A stretch of 64,000 nucleotides of DNA, taken from NCBI GenBank assembly GCA_015243575.1, contig CP042469.1, positions 3,252,929 to 3,316,928 on the forward strand. The letters run 5' to 3'. Of this stretch, positions 36,538-45,477 are shown piece by piece; position 1 is the stretch's first letter; every line of letters begins with the position of its first letter. A model generated the notes under the pieces. The model saw only the letters and a program-made list of their open reading frames with translations. It made no database searches and was not told where the DNA came from. The stretch comes from Clostridiales bacterium. Lineage in GTDB: Bacteria > Bacillota > Clostridia > Peptostreptococcales > Anaerovoracaceae. Position numbers and translations under genes: made by a program.

Positions 36538-37014
36538 CTAAAAATTAAACTCTGCACCCCAATCAAAGTCCCCTGATGCTTCAGCAGATTTTGGCCAGTG
36601 GCTGCACCAGTCTGGCACCACCGGATGCTCGACTCTGTCAATGCTTGGGGTATAGGGCTTAATATCCAGAACCGGAGTCCCGTCGTCCGCATCAATATAG
36701 GCCAGATAGAGTTCCCCTTCTTCGTGATTGATCCCCAGTACCTGAACCGCTGTCAAGGCGATAGGGTTTGGGCGGATCGGTGACCTTGTTGCAAAGATTC
36801 CCATGATTTCAGGTGATTTTTTGTAAGGAGCCGCGACTTCGAGGGTGCTTCGTGCGTCTTGGTGGTCACATTTACTGCACCACCAAAGCACATTGACATG
36901 GCTAAAACCGTCAAGAGCCTTGAGTGCAGGTCGAAAGGCTTCGTCAACGACTAAAACCATCCCATTCTCATTGTGTCTGATCTCACCGATTGGATTTACA
37001 ATTCGTGTATTCAT
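36538..37014 (-). CDS. trmO: tRNA (N6-threonylcarbamoyladenosine37) methyltransferase, TrmO/TsaA family
   Basis: 158-residue SAM-dependent enzyme of the TsaA/YaeB (UPF0066) family that N6-methylates t6A37 in tRNA. Features: start IVNPIGEIRHNENG, ATRSPIRPNPIALTAV (signature, SAM site) and LDIKPYTPSID. ATG 37014 has GGAGG 7 bases upstream. It is shorter than E. coli TrmO, lacking its C-terminal domain, which is usual in Gram-positive bacteria. Confidence 0.92.
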   Translation of the reverse strand: MNTRIVNPIGEIRHNENGMVLVVDEAFRPALKALDGFSHVNVLWWCSKCDHQDARSTLEVAAPYKKSPEIMGIFATRSPIRPNPIALTAVQVLGINHEEGELYLAYIDADDGTPVLDIKPYTPSIDRVEHPVVPDWCSHWPKSAEASGDFDWGAEFNF

Positions 37015-37073
37015 AATTAAACCTCCATTTGTTTGATTATGATACCAGCATAATCCCTGACACCGTGTGAGAG

Positions 37074-37898
37074 TCAATCCCTAATTTCCACAGGAATCTG
37101 AATTTCCGTAAGATAATGATCTTCCACCTCTTCATTCCATGGTCCCCGATGGCAGATTTGACGGTTGAATCCGCTCATGCGATAGGTCTGGTGCTCAGAA
37201 AGCCATCGTGCAAACTCTGCAAAGGCCGGTCCTATATTCTCAAATGGCCCGTAGACCATCATACAAGCCATCGTAGAAACCTCCTCAACCATGCGAAACA
37301 TCGGTGAACTGAGGTAAGGCTCCGTTTCATTCACAACCGCGCAAACTTCTACATCAACATCCGTTTCTTTGTACTCGAGATCATGATATACAGCAAAGTT
37401 GAGTGTGTTCTGAGGAACCTCCAGCTTCTCCCGTTCGACCTGCTCAGTAAATTCCTTCCAGAGCATTCCCTCATGAAAATAGTTCGGAATTATTCTTCTC
37501 AAGCACAGGGTAGGATACGCCGGAATGCGTTTTACCAAGACTTCATAATGGATCGGCTGGCGCCCTTCCCTCAGTTCACAAATAGCAGCCTCAATTTTCG
37601 ATATTTTCTTTCGCTGTTCATCAATGGCTATTTGGGCCTCTTCTCTTTTCTGATCAAGTGCGCTTAGCGTATAATTATCATCGCATCGTTTTAGGAGAGC
37701 AGAAATCTCGCCTACGGCAAAGCCGGAATCCCTGAGAAAGATAATGCGCTGAAGCTGTTGAATCTGAGCCGTTGAATAAAAGCGGTACCCGGTAAAGCGA
37801 TCTATCTCGGCAGGTTTCAAAAGCCCCGCCTCATCATAATAACGAAGCATCCGCACAGACACCTGCATCAGCTTTGAAAATTCTCCGATTTTAAACAT
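37074..37898 (-). CDS. MerR-family regulator with GyrI-like effector domain (BmrR/BltR type)
   Basis: 274 residues. The N-terminal MerR helix-turn-helix (FKIGEFSKLMQVSVRMLRYY) is followed by a long dimerisation helix to residue about 120 and a C-terminal GyrI-like small-molecule-binding domain. Such proteins activate efflux genes on binding lipophilic cations. Its target is not obvious: trmO follows downstream and no adjacent transporter shares its direction. ATG 37898 is preferred because AGGAG lies 7 bases before it (1 base from the ATG at 37904). Confidence 0.9.
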   Translation of the reverse strand: MFKIGEFSKLMQVSVRMLRYYDEAGLLKPAEIDRFTGYRFYSTAQIQQLQRIIFLRDSGFAVGEISALLKRCDDNYTLSALDQKREEAQIAIDEQRKKISKIEAAICELREGRQPIHYEVLVKRIPAYPTLCLRRIIPNYFHEGMLWKEFTEQVEREKLEVPQNTLNFAVYHDLEYKETDVDVEVCAVVNETEPYLSSPMFRMVEEVSTMACMMVYGPFENIGPAFAEFARWLSEHQTYRMSGFNRQICHRGPWNEEVEDHYLTEIQIPVEIRD

Positions 37899-38017
37899 GA
37901 CCATACTCCTGCTTCAATTTTTATTGAGACCTTTCCGTTAAACCATGGAAGATAATCTTTGAAAAGTTACACAAATAACACATAAAGAGGTAAAACTTTT
38001 TATGACTTAATTATAGA

Positions 38018-38764
38018 CTATAGTAGAGTAGGCTGTAATATCTCAACATAAATTTGTTTATCACCAACCATTTTTCCCTCATATGTTTTCTTAAAATTAT
38101 GGGGGTTCTTAATCACGTTTTCTTTATCATATATATAAAAAACTATGTATTTATTATTATAATGAACTATATCAGCAGCAACTTCCTCACTCAAACTGCG
38201 CTCATTCATTGTTTTTCGTGAACATTTTAATTCAATTATGATATTTTGTGAATCAATTACAATATCTTCACGGACAGTGTGGTGACCGCTATCCTCATTT
38301 TTTTCTAAGCGCGCATCTGGAAATACTGCACGAATCAGAGGATACATTAGCTGCTGTACGTCATATTCATTCTTAATCTCAATCTTTGATAAATTATCCT
38401 TTATTTCGGCACTACACTTTCCATGAATGGAGTCTTTGTATAGACTTTTACAGAACAAATGGAAATTTGCAATGATTTTTCTTACAATCGATATGCCGAT
38501 ATTAGTAGCAACTTCCTCTCCAAAATATATATGATTTTCTATATAATTCAATAAACTTGTCTGGCTTTGTTTCATACTATCAAAAGTCGACTCTTTAGAT
38601 AACTTATTTACATAAAACTCAGACAAGCTATTTATCTCAGATGCAATATCCGGTAAGCCTTGCTGCTTTAACTTTGTCACATATTGAGAAATCCTATCCT
38701 TATACTCTTTAACTGTGTTTAGCTCTGATATTTCGTCATAAAGCTCCTTCATAATACCTTCCAT
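38018..38764 (-). CDS. Predicted PD-(D/E)XK nuclease, DpnII/MboI-like domain
   Basis: 248 residues. The N-terminal half (1-125) is helical without a family I recognise. The C-terminal part has the restriction-endonuclease fold: E133 in EYDVQQLMYPLIRAVFPD, D167 in REDIVID, and E178-L-K180 in IIIELK, followed by ADIVHY and YIVFYIYDKENVIKNPH. This pattern matches the DpnII-MboI-type domain. Its start codon follows the ATPase stop directly (TAAATG), so the pair is cotranscribed and coupled; an ATG at 38752 is an alternative start. A nuclease partner of the ATPase in a defence-like module is inferred. Confidence 0.78.
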   Translation of the reverse strand: MEGIMKELYDEISELNTVKEYKDRISQYVTKLKQQGLPDIASEINSLSEFYVNKLSKESTFDSMKQSQTSLLNYIENHIYFGEEVATNIGISIVRKIIANFHLFCKSLYKDSIHGKCSAEIKDNLSKIEIKNEYDVQQLMYPLIRAVFPDARLEKNEDSGHHTVREDIVIDSQNIIIELKCSRKTMNERSLSEEVAADIVHYNNKYIVFYIYDKENVIKNPHNFKKTYEGKMVGDKQIYVEILQPTLL

Positions 38765-39925
38765 TTACTCTGCCCCCCAGCGTAGGAAAAATAAAAATAG
38801 CGGCTCTAAAATAAACAAAGTATCATCTTTCCATTCAATAACTTCATAGGAGCGATCTTTTGACGTTAACACTTCCTGTAAATTTTTCAAATATTCCTTC
38901 AGTGATTTTGTTGTTGGCTTTTCTTCACCTTTTACTAATGAATTTATACGGCTCATTAACTCTGTAAGAATTAGCTTCGTTTGCGGGGGATCAATCGTTA
39001 TGGATTCCAGAATCAATTCATACAAATCCAAATCTTTAACTTTGTCTGTTCGAAACGTCTTTCGACTCTTACCCCTGGAATTTTTTCCTTGCTTTATTGT
39101 ATCGGCAATTTGACTATAATTAAGATTCAATGTTGAAAATTTAAAAGATCTCTCTAATATCTCATCTTTTATTTTATTTACTTCTAGCTCATCTACTTTT
39201 TCCAGAACACATATATTTAGGCATATTAATTGCATCAAATGGGGAGAACAAATGCTCTCCTCCGCTAATTTGTCGATCGCTTTCTTCGAAATTTCAACTT
39301 CGAGCTCTTTAAAACCAGCCTTAGGGATTTCCTTTAGTTCCTCTTTTGTCCACATTTCTATATCAATAATATTAATTCGTCCTTGCAAATCCGGATTTGT
39401 ACGAATAGCATCATCACTCCTATGCGGTAACGAAGCGATAATGACTTTAAAGCCTTTTCTGATGGCATCCTTAAACTGCTGAGCCATATGATTTTGCATA
39501 GCACTATCTGCATAATGAAAGTCATCTAAAAGTAAGACCAGCTCTTTTTCTTTGAAATACTCTATGACACTTTCTTTTGTGAGAAGATACGATTCCTTCA
39601 TTGAACCACTCCTGCATGCATTATTTGTAATTTCCGCATTATTCGGCATTCCCGCTTTTGTGCCTATCTTCCTCCAGATATCATCTTTTTCCAGAAAATC
39701 GGAACCAGAAACTTCAATAAGATGATCCAGACCGACTACTTTTTCACATAAAACAGTTTTTCCTATTTTCGATTGACCTGATATGGAAGTTAAATATCCG
39801 CTCATGTTTAAAGCTTGATTTAATCTTTCCTCATAAGTGAATCCCATTTTAGCTTGCCTCGTAATGTAAGTACTTTCTGGCAATCCCCCCGGGCTAAATA
39901 CCTCTTGTGCTTTTTTCTGATTCAT
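38765..39925 (-). CDS. AAA+ / P-loop ATPase paired with nuclease
   Basis: 386 residues. Walker A G50-QSKI-G55-K56-T57, Walker B LVLLLDDFHYAD (D134/D135), and an Arg-rich sensor region SLPHRSDDAIRTNPDLQGRI, as in ORC/STAND-like P-loop ATPases. Residues about 240-386 are helical, probably a winged-helix or oligomerisation region. AGGTG lies before ATG 39925. The gene is visibly more AT-rich than its neighbours, and the two-gene unit sits between a MerR gene and the end of the lysine operon, like an inserted islet. A role as sensor/switch of the downstream nuclease is inference. Confidence 0.8.
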   Translation of the reverse strand: MNQKKAQEVFSPGGLPESTYITRQAKMGFTYEERLNQALNMSGYLTSISGQSKIGKTVLCEKVVGLDHLIEVSGSDFLEKDDIWRKIGTKAGMPNNAEITNNACRSGSMKESYLLTKESVIEYFKEKELVLLLDDFHYADSAMQNHMAQQFKDAIRKGFKVIIASLPHRSDDAIRTNPDLQGRINIIDIEMWTKEELKEIPKAGFKELEVEISKKAIDKLAEESICSPHLMQLICLNICVLEKVDELEVNKIKDEILERSFKFSTLNLNYSQIADTIKQGKNSRGKSRKTFRTDKVKDLDLYELILESITIDPPQTKLILTELMSRINSLVKGEEKPTTKSLKEYLKNLQEVLTSKDRSYEVIEWKDDTLFILEPLFLFFLRWGAE

Positions 39926-40095
39926 GGTTACACCTCCAATCCATATAGTTAGATTATACCTTATTTTAATATTTTTTATAGCTATTTTCTGAATTTATTT
40001 TAATTTAATAGTATTTTTAATATTTATCACATTTTTATAGTTTTAATAGTAATTCATGGGTTTTTATTTATTTCTATATTTACTCCTACGATTCC

Positions 40096-40127
40096 ATAAA
40101 AAAAGGCGCACTTTACTTGTACGCCTA
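40096..40127 (-). terminator. Terminator of the lysine fermentation operon
   Basis: On the minus strand AGGCGTAC, 7-base loop, GTGCGCCT (one mismatch) and seven T, 30 bases after the CoA-transferase stop. Confidence 0.88.
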
Positions 40128-40155
40128 AACTTTACTTTAAATTCTTATCATTGTA

Positions 40156-40806
40156 CTACTCCATCGGCTTCAACTCCGGACTGATGATCAGTTCCGCCTC
40201 TGTAGCCTCCTGAATCTGATCAACTGTATAGTCAGGATGAAGTTCCTTCAGAAGAATTCCTTCCGCGGTGATCTCCATTACGCCCATTTCTGTAATGATC
40301 ATGTCCACTACACCAACTGCCGTATAGGGAAGTCTGCATTCCTTCAGAATTTTGTGCGCTCCCTTTTGGGTGTGCTGCATGGCGATGATTACTTTCTTTG
40401 CGCCTACTACCAGGTCCATGGCACCGCCCATCCCAGGAACCATCTTGCCCGGTACGATCCAGTTTGCCAGATTTCCGTGCTGGTCTACTTCAAGGGCTCC
40501 CAAAATCGTCGCATCCACGTGGCCTCCCCGGATAATTCCAAAGGAAGTGGCACTGTCAAAGAACATTGCACCGGGATTCACCGTTACGTACTGGGCTCCG
40601 GCGTTGACGATATCAACATCTTCTTTGCCTTTCGCAGCAGCAGAGCCCATTCCCATAATGCCGTTTTCCGACTGGAGCACAATATGGACTCCTTCCGGAA
40701 GAAAATTCGCAACCATGGTAGGCAGTCCGATTCCAAGATTCACAACATCCCCGTCCTTAAGCTCCTTAGCCACTCTAGCGGCGATGATTTCCTTTATATC
40801 TGCCAT
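40156..40806 (-). CDS. atoA: Butyrate/acetoacetate-type CoA-transferase, beta subunit
   Basis: 216 residues, family I CoA-transferase small subunit. The catalytic Glu47 lies in [10 protein letters not shown]. In lysine fermentation the enzyme transfers CoA between butyryl-CoA/acetoacetyl-CoA and acetate or acetoacetate, closing the pathway. AGGAGG 8 bases before ATG 40806; the start overlaps the alpha-subunit gene by 13 bases. Last gene of the operon, with a terminator behind it. Substrate is inferred from the operon; other 3-oxoacid CoA-transferases look alike. Confidence 0.93.
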   Translation of the reverse strand: MADIKEIIAARVAKELKDGDVVNLGIGLPTMVANFLPEGVHIVLQSENGIMGMGSAAAKGKEDVDIVNAGAQYVTVNPGAMFFDSATSFGIIRGGHVDATILGALEVDQHGNLANWIVPGKMVPGMGGAMDLVVGAKKVIIAMQHTQKGAHKILKECRLPYTAVGVVDMIITEMGVMEITAEGILLKELHPDYTVDQIQEATEAELIISPELKPME

Positions 40807-41474
40807 GGCTTTTCACCTCCTACGATGGCATCCACGAAGATGCCTGATGTTACAACATTGTTGGGATCGATCTCACCAATTTCTACGATCTCACAGGCTC
40901 CTACAATGACATAATCTGCTGCTGCAGCCATCATTGGATTGAAGGTTCTTGTGGTACCGTTGTACGTGGTATTACCAAATTGATCGGTTACAGAACCTCT
41001 GATCAGCGCAAAGTCCGCTCTTAGAGGCTTTTCCAGGAGATAATCTCTGCCATCCACATTGATGATCGCTTTTCCTTCTGCTACGATGGTTCCCACACCG
41101 GTTGGGGTCAGAAAGCCGCCCAGCCCAGTACCGCCTGCCCGTACTCTTTCCGCAAGAGTGCCTTGGGGTACGAGAATGCACTCGAGCTTATCCTCTTCAA
41201 TGTCGGTGTTCATTCTCTGAGCCACTTCAGGGTTTAAGCCTACATGGGATGCGATCAGTGTCTTGACCTGTCCGTTTGAGACCAGCTTTCCTACGCCTCT
41301 TCCTGGCACACCCGCATCATTGCAAATAATGGTAAGATGTTTTACCCCCTTCTCAACAAGGGCATCAATCAGAATTTCCGGTGTACCGCAGGCCATAAAA
41401 CCGCCAACCATTATCGTGGCGCCGTCATGAATCCCAGCTACCGCTTCCTGCGCTGTCATGATCTTGTTTTTCAT
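40794..41474 (-). CDS. atoD: Butyrate/acetoacetate-type CoA-transferase, alpha subunit
   Basis: 226 residues, family I CoA-transferase subunit [17 protein letters not shown] near the N-terminus is the oxyanion and CoA-binding loop, then [14 protein letters not shown] and [31 protein letters not shown] before ATG 41474. Paired with the overlapping beta subunit. It follows kamE by 13 bases, so it belongs to the lysine operon. Confidence 0.93.
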   Translation of the reverse strand: MKNKIMTAQEAVAGIHDGATIMVGGFMACGTPEILIDALVEKGVKHLTIICNDAGVPGRGVGKLVSNGQVKTLIASHVGLNPEVAQRMNTDIEEDKLECILVPQGTLAERVRAGGTGLGGFLTPTGVGTIVAEGKAIINVDGRDYLLEKPLRADFALIRGSVTDQFGNTTYNGTTRTFNPMMAAAADYVIVGACEIVEIGEIDPNNVVTSGIFVDAIVGGEKPWQI

Positions 41475-41487
41475 AGAACCCTCCCTC

Positions 41488-42273
41488 TTATACGAGTTTC
41501 CTCTTCACAACCTCTGTGAGTACAAAGGATGCTACATCCTCTGCATAGGAATGTGCACCGAATCCTGCATCATATCCCAGCTCCTGCGCAAGCTCATGAG
41601 AGATTCTGGGTCCTCCGCAGACCAGAACCACTTTGTCCCTGATTCCTTCCGCTTCCATGAGCTCAACCAGATTCGTCAAGTTGGCAACGTGTACATCCTT
41701 CTGTGTGACGATCTGAGAAACCAAAATCGCATCTGCATTTACTTCAATGGCTTTTGCAATCAAAACCTCATTGGGCACCTGGCTTCCCATGTTTATCGCT
41801 TCAATTCCATGATAACGTTCGAGGCCGAAGTGCCCATGGAACCCTTTCATATTCATGATCGCATCAATACCAACGGTATGAGCATCGGTTCCGGAGCATG
41901 CTCCGACGATGACCACATTTCTCTTGATGTTCTCTTCTATATAACGTTCGCACTCCAGACGATCCATCACATCAACTTCTACCTTTGTCACTTTGATGGA
42001 AGTATAGTCAACAGTGTGCTGGCACTTACCATATAATACAAAATAGGTGTATCCTATTCCAAGATCCTTGGAAAACACTACCGCAGGCTCGTCAAGACCC
42101 ATCTTCTTTCCAAGAATTTTCGCTGCTTCATTTGATTCTTCACCGTAGGGAACGGGAAGTGTGAAGCTGAGCTGCATCATACCGTCGTTCAGCGTATCGC
42201 CGTAGGGCTTGATTTTTGTCAGGTCAACCGTAGTTGTTGCCGTTGTCACATTTTTATTGCCAGCACCGCTCAT
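41488..42273 (-). CDS. kamE: D-lysine/beta-lysine 5,6-aminomutase, beta subunit (B12-binding)
   Basis: 261 residues. Cobalamin-binding domain with base-off motif D130-A-H132-T-V-G135, and Lys143 right after it (NMKGFHGHFG), the Schiff-base Lys for PLP in this family. A Gly/Ser-rich loop (VCGGPRIS) near residue 215 completes the site. With KamD it moves the terminal amino group of beta-lysine to carbon 5, giving 3,5-diaminohexanoate. Start ATG overlaps the KamD stop as TAATG. Confidence 0.96.
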   Translation of the reverse strand: MSGAGNKNVTTATTTVDLTKIKPYGDTLNDGMMQLSFTLPVPYGEESNEAAKILGKKMGLDEPAVVFSKDLGIGYTYFVLYGKCQHTVDYTSIKVTKVEVDVMDRLECERYIEENIKRNVVIVGACSGTDAHTVGIDAIMNMKGFHGHFGLERYHGIEAINMGSQVPNEVLIAKAIEVNADAILVSQIVTQKDVHVANLTNLVELMEAEGIRDKVVLVCGGPRISHELAQELGYDAGFGAHSYAEDVASFVLTEVVKRKLV

Positions 42274-43829
42274 TATTTTGCACCTCCCAGCATTAACGGA
42301 ATAAACGGATTGAAGTAGTGTCCATCCTTAACGCAGACACCTGCCAGTCCTTTTCCTCCATCCTTTGGTCTTTTAACGCCGCCGAACTTACCCTTTTCAA
42401 TAGTGGAGAACAGGCCTTCCTTTTCGATTTCATGAAGGAGCTTTTCAGCTTCTGTAAGAACAAACTGTGCTCTCTTCTGGATGATACCGTCCTGCTTGTA
42501 CTCGACTTCTTCTCCCAGAGCTCTCGCATTATTGAAGATGTACTTTGCATTTTCAATGGAAAGCATTCTGTCATGAAGATGCGGTGTGTGGATTGCTTCT
42601 GTCAGCATACCCAAAAGCTGTAAGGACTGTCCTGACCATACTGCGATCAGGTTGAACAGTGCATCCTGAATATGCCCCTTGAAGATATTTCCTGTCATAT
42701 ACTTTGTGGGCGGCATATATTTCAGCGGCGCCTTAGGGAAGATTTCTCTTGCCATAATGGCCTGGGAAAGCTCATACAGGAAGCCGTTTTCGATATCCGG
42801 ATCCATTTCAAAAGCATGACCGAGACCCATCTGCTCTTCTTTAATATTCGCCAGAACAGCAAACTGTTCGTTGATGAACTGGGATGCAAGTACGGTATGT
42901 GCCGCTTCATAAGCATCATCTGTGGTCAGATAATTGTCTTCGCCGGAGTTAAAAATGATACCGCAGTATCCGATGATGACTCTGGAGAAATACTGATCAA
43001 CCAGTGTTCTCTGCATATTGATGTCACGGAACAGAATTCCGTACAGCGCATCGTTCAGCATGACGTCCAATCTCTCTATCGCGCCCATTGCTGCAATTTC
43101 AGGCATGCAAAGTCCGGAGCTGTAGTTGCAGAGTCTGATGTATCTGCCGACCTCTTCTCCTACTTCATCAAGGGCTTTTCTCATCAGTCTGAAGTTTTCC
43201 TGTGTCGCATACGTTCCGCCGAAGCCCTCTGTCGTTGGTCCGTAAGGAACATAATCGAGCAAGCTCTGTGCCGTTGTTCTGATAACCGCGATGATATCTG
43301 CACCTTGTCTTGCCGCTGCCTGCGCCTGGATCACGTCTTCATAGATATTTCCTGTTGCTACAATGACGTAAAGATAAGGCTTTTTCCCTTCGCCTATGGT
43401 TGCAAGGTAATTGTCTCTCTTAGCAGTCTGGCTATTAATCTTTTCAAGCGCTGCTTCTACAATGGGGAGAATCTTTGCTTCCGCTTCCTCTGATGAGGCC
43501 ATTGGCAGCTTCATGATGTCCAGTTCCCCGGAAGCCATCTTCTCAGCGATTGCCTGGGGTTCAAGTCCGGTTTGGATCATGGTGTTTCCCATCCAGTAAG
43601 CGACTCCCTTAGGAAGTCCGCCGCCGTCCTTGATGGCATCAACAACGACGTTTGGAAGGGGTGTATCTACATCATCCACTCCATCTACTCCCAAAAGTCT
43701 CAGAATGGTTCTTTCCGTGCTAACTGTCGTGTGCCTGTCGATAAAAGTCTGCATGCTCTCGGCAATTCGCGCGGCGCATGATCTTGCGCTGTCAATCACC
43801 TTTGGATCGAGATTTAACTTACTCTTCAT
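42273..43829 (-). CDS. kamD: D-lysine/beta-lysine 5,6-aminomutase, alpha subunit
   Basis: 518 residues, usual length. Forms the barrel that binds PLP and adenosylcobalamin with KamE. Conserved stretches: MGNTMIQTGLEPQAIA, VPYGPTTEGFGGTYATQENF and KYMPPTKYMTGN. AGAGG precedes ATG 43829. The operon order with kamE and the two reactivase genes is that of Fusobacterium and Clostridium sticklandii lysine clusters. Confidence 0.96.
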   Translation of the reverse strand: MKSKLNLDPKVIDSARSCAARIAESMQTFIDRHTTVSTERTILRLLGVDGVDDVDTPLPNVVVDAIKDGGGLPKGVAYWMGNTMIQTGLEPQAIAEKMASGELDIMKLPMASSEEAEAKILPIVEAALEKINSQTAKRDNYLATIGEGKKPYLYVIVATGNIYEDVIQAQAAARQGADIIAVIRTTAQSLLDYVPYGPTTEGFGGTYATQENFRLMRKALDEVGEEVGRYIRLCNYSSGLCMPEIAAMGAIERLDVMLNDALYGILFRDINMQRTLVDQYFSRVIIGYCGIIFNSGEDNYLTTDDAYEAAHTVLASQFINEQFAVLANIKEEQMGLGHAFEMDPDIENGFLYELSQAIMAREIFPKAPLKYMPPTKYMTGNIFKGHIQDALFNLIAVWSGQSLQLLGMLTEAIHTPHLHDRMLSIENAKYIFNNARALGEEVEYKQDGIIQKRAQFVLTEAEKLLHEIEKEGLFSTIEKGKFGGVKRPKDGGKGLAGVCVKDGHYFNPFIPLMLGGAK

Positions 43830-43848
43830 CCTTTTTCCTCTTCCTCTC

Positions 43849-45477
43849 TTATTTTAAATACTGTTTTGCATTCTCTATAATCTCATCATAGATTCCAAGC
43901 ATCTTTGCAATATTCAACGCATCCTTGGGAATCTCTTCTCCGTTATCCGCCTCATAAAGGCGATAATCCATATATTTCTGTATGATTTCGATTCGCTCTT
44001 TTCGATTGGCATACCGGAGCTCTTTTTCCAGCCTGTGAAAGTCTGCTTGCGCCAATCCCCTAACCTGCATATTTCGAATATGACCGCCAACCGCTACACT
44101 GTCAAAGTGGGTGGTGATGAGGCTGATATAGGGTCTTGCCTTCAGATATGACACCAGGCTTTTCGTCAAAGCTAGCCCTTCCACTGGATTTGTTCCGCTG
44201 GCAATCTCATCAATGAGAAGCAGGGAACGATCCTTGCTATGATCCAGAATCTCCTTCAGCTCCTCCATTTCACTTCCAAAGCTGGACAAGCCACGTTGAA
44301 CTGATTGGCTGTCTCCGATGAGAATGTGGATATAATTGGATAAGCCCACTCTAGCCTTCTTACAGGGAACAAAGAATCCGTATTGCGTCAGGATTGCAAC
44401 CAGGCCGACAAGCTTCAGGGATACAGTTTTCCCACCCATGTTGGCACCTGTAATACAGGTCACTCCATCAAAAAGTCTGATACTGACCGGGCAGTAATCC
44501 TTCTTTTTCGCATTTAAGATTTCTTCCACCACAAGATGCCTGCCGTCTTCAATCTCGATTTGGTGATCCAAAACAAGTTCTGGCCTGATACAATTATGCT
44601 GTTTGGCATAAACCGCCTTAGCAAGTGTAAAGTCCAGCGCACCGATTTTATTGCAATTTTCCAATAATGTCAGGCTGTGTTTGAAGATCTCCTCTGACAG
44701 TTTCTCACGGATGATCAGCTCCTCCTCCTCGATCCGTTCATTAAGCTGATCCATCTGCTGATTCACTGCATCGGTTTCTTCCGTTCCTTTCAAATGAAAA
44801 GTTACAGACAAATAGTCTTCATCCCCTGCCACTAGCTCAGGGATTTCCTTGATGATCTTTACCAGCTCCTTGTTTGATTTTGAGACTGTATAATCAAACT
44901 TGGGAGTCAGGGTAATTCCGTAGTGACGATCAATTTCCAGTTTGATTTCTTTCTGGATTTTACGAAGACGAATTTCTATCTCACGTTTTCGTTTTCTGAG
45001 CTCTCCCAGAGTTTCAGAAAAATCATCATAGATATAGAACGTATGCATTCGATCCTGCCGCGGGTCCAGTGTGTCCAGAAGCTGCCCGGTATCTTCCAAA
45101 AGGAACTCTTCTGACAGTTTACTTTCTGACGCCTCCAGAAGCTCAGTGATCCGCTTCATCTTGAGAAGAAGACTCTTGACCTCAAACAATTCCACCACAG
45201 AGAGGGCATTTCCCTTACTCCTTTCAATGGTAAAGCTTATATCTTTCATATCCATAAAAGTCTCGGAGAGTTCTTCTGCAATCTGAGGTTTCTTCTCCGC
45301 AAGCACGAGCAATTCTTCCAGTTTTCCAAACTCATCCTGAAGGGCTTTCTCATCGCCTGGCAGGAAAGGGTTTAGTTCCTTCATTCGTTTTTTACCGAAG
45401 GGCGTAAGGACATTGATGCTCTGCATGACGTGATCAAGTCCCGTTTCGCTGCGTGTCTTTACGTTAGATAACCTCAT
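43849..45477 (-). CDS. kamC: MutS-like ATPase, lysine 5,6-aminomutase reactivase
   Basis: 542 residues with a MutS-type core and clamp region and a C-terminal ABC ATPase: Walker A TGANMGGKT, Walker B LLLIDEIASGTNP, ending TTHFDS. It lacks the N-terminal mismatch-recognition domains of MutS, so repair is unlikely. MutS-like proteins of this kind are constant neighbours of B12 aminomutases and are named KamC, thought to exchange damaged cobalamin for fresh cofactor. ATG 45477 has GGGAGG 8 bases upstream and overlaps kamB by 14 bases. The reactivase role is from family knowledge. Confidence 0.88.
   Translation of the reverse strand: MRLSNVKTRSETGLDHVMQSINVLTPFGKKRMKELNPFLPGDEKALQDEFGKLEELLVLAEKKPQIAEELSETFMDMKDISFTIERSKGNALSVVELFEVKSLLLKMKRITELLEASESKLSEEFLLEDTGQLLDTLDPRQDRMHTFYIYDDFSETLGELRKRKREIEIRLRKIQKEIKLEIDRHYGITLTPKFDYTVSKSNKELVKIIKEIPELVAGDEDYLSVTFHLKGTEETDAVNQQMDQLNERIEEEELIIREKLSEEIFKHSLTLLENCNKIGALDFTLAKAVYAKQHNCIRPELVLDHQIEIEDGRHLVVEEILNAKKKDYCPVSIRLFDGVTCITGANMGGKTVSLKLVGLVAILTQYGFFVPCKKARVGLSNYIHILIGDSQSVQRGLSSFGSEMEELKEILDHSKDRSLLLIDEIASGTNPVEGLALTKSLVSYLKARPYISLITTHFDSVAVGGHIRNMQVRGLAQADFHRLEKELRYANRKERIEIIQKYMDYRLYEADNGEEIPKDALNIAKMLGIYDEIIENAKQYLK

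Noticed and set aside
38018-39925. Classical type II restriction-modification system
   Set aside because: No DNA methyltransferase gene is adjacent.
43849-45477. MutS2 or MutS mismatch-repair gene
   Set aside because: Lacks mismatch-recognition and Smr domains and is locked in the aminomutase operon.
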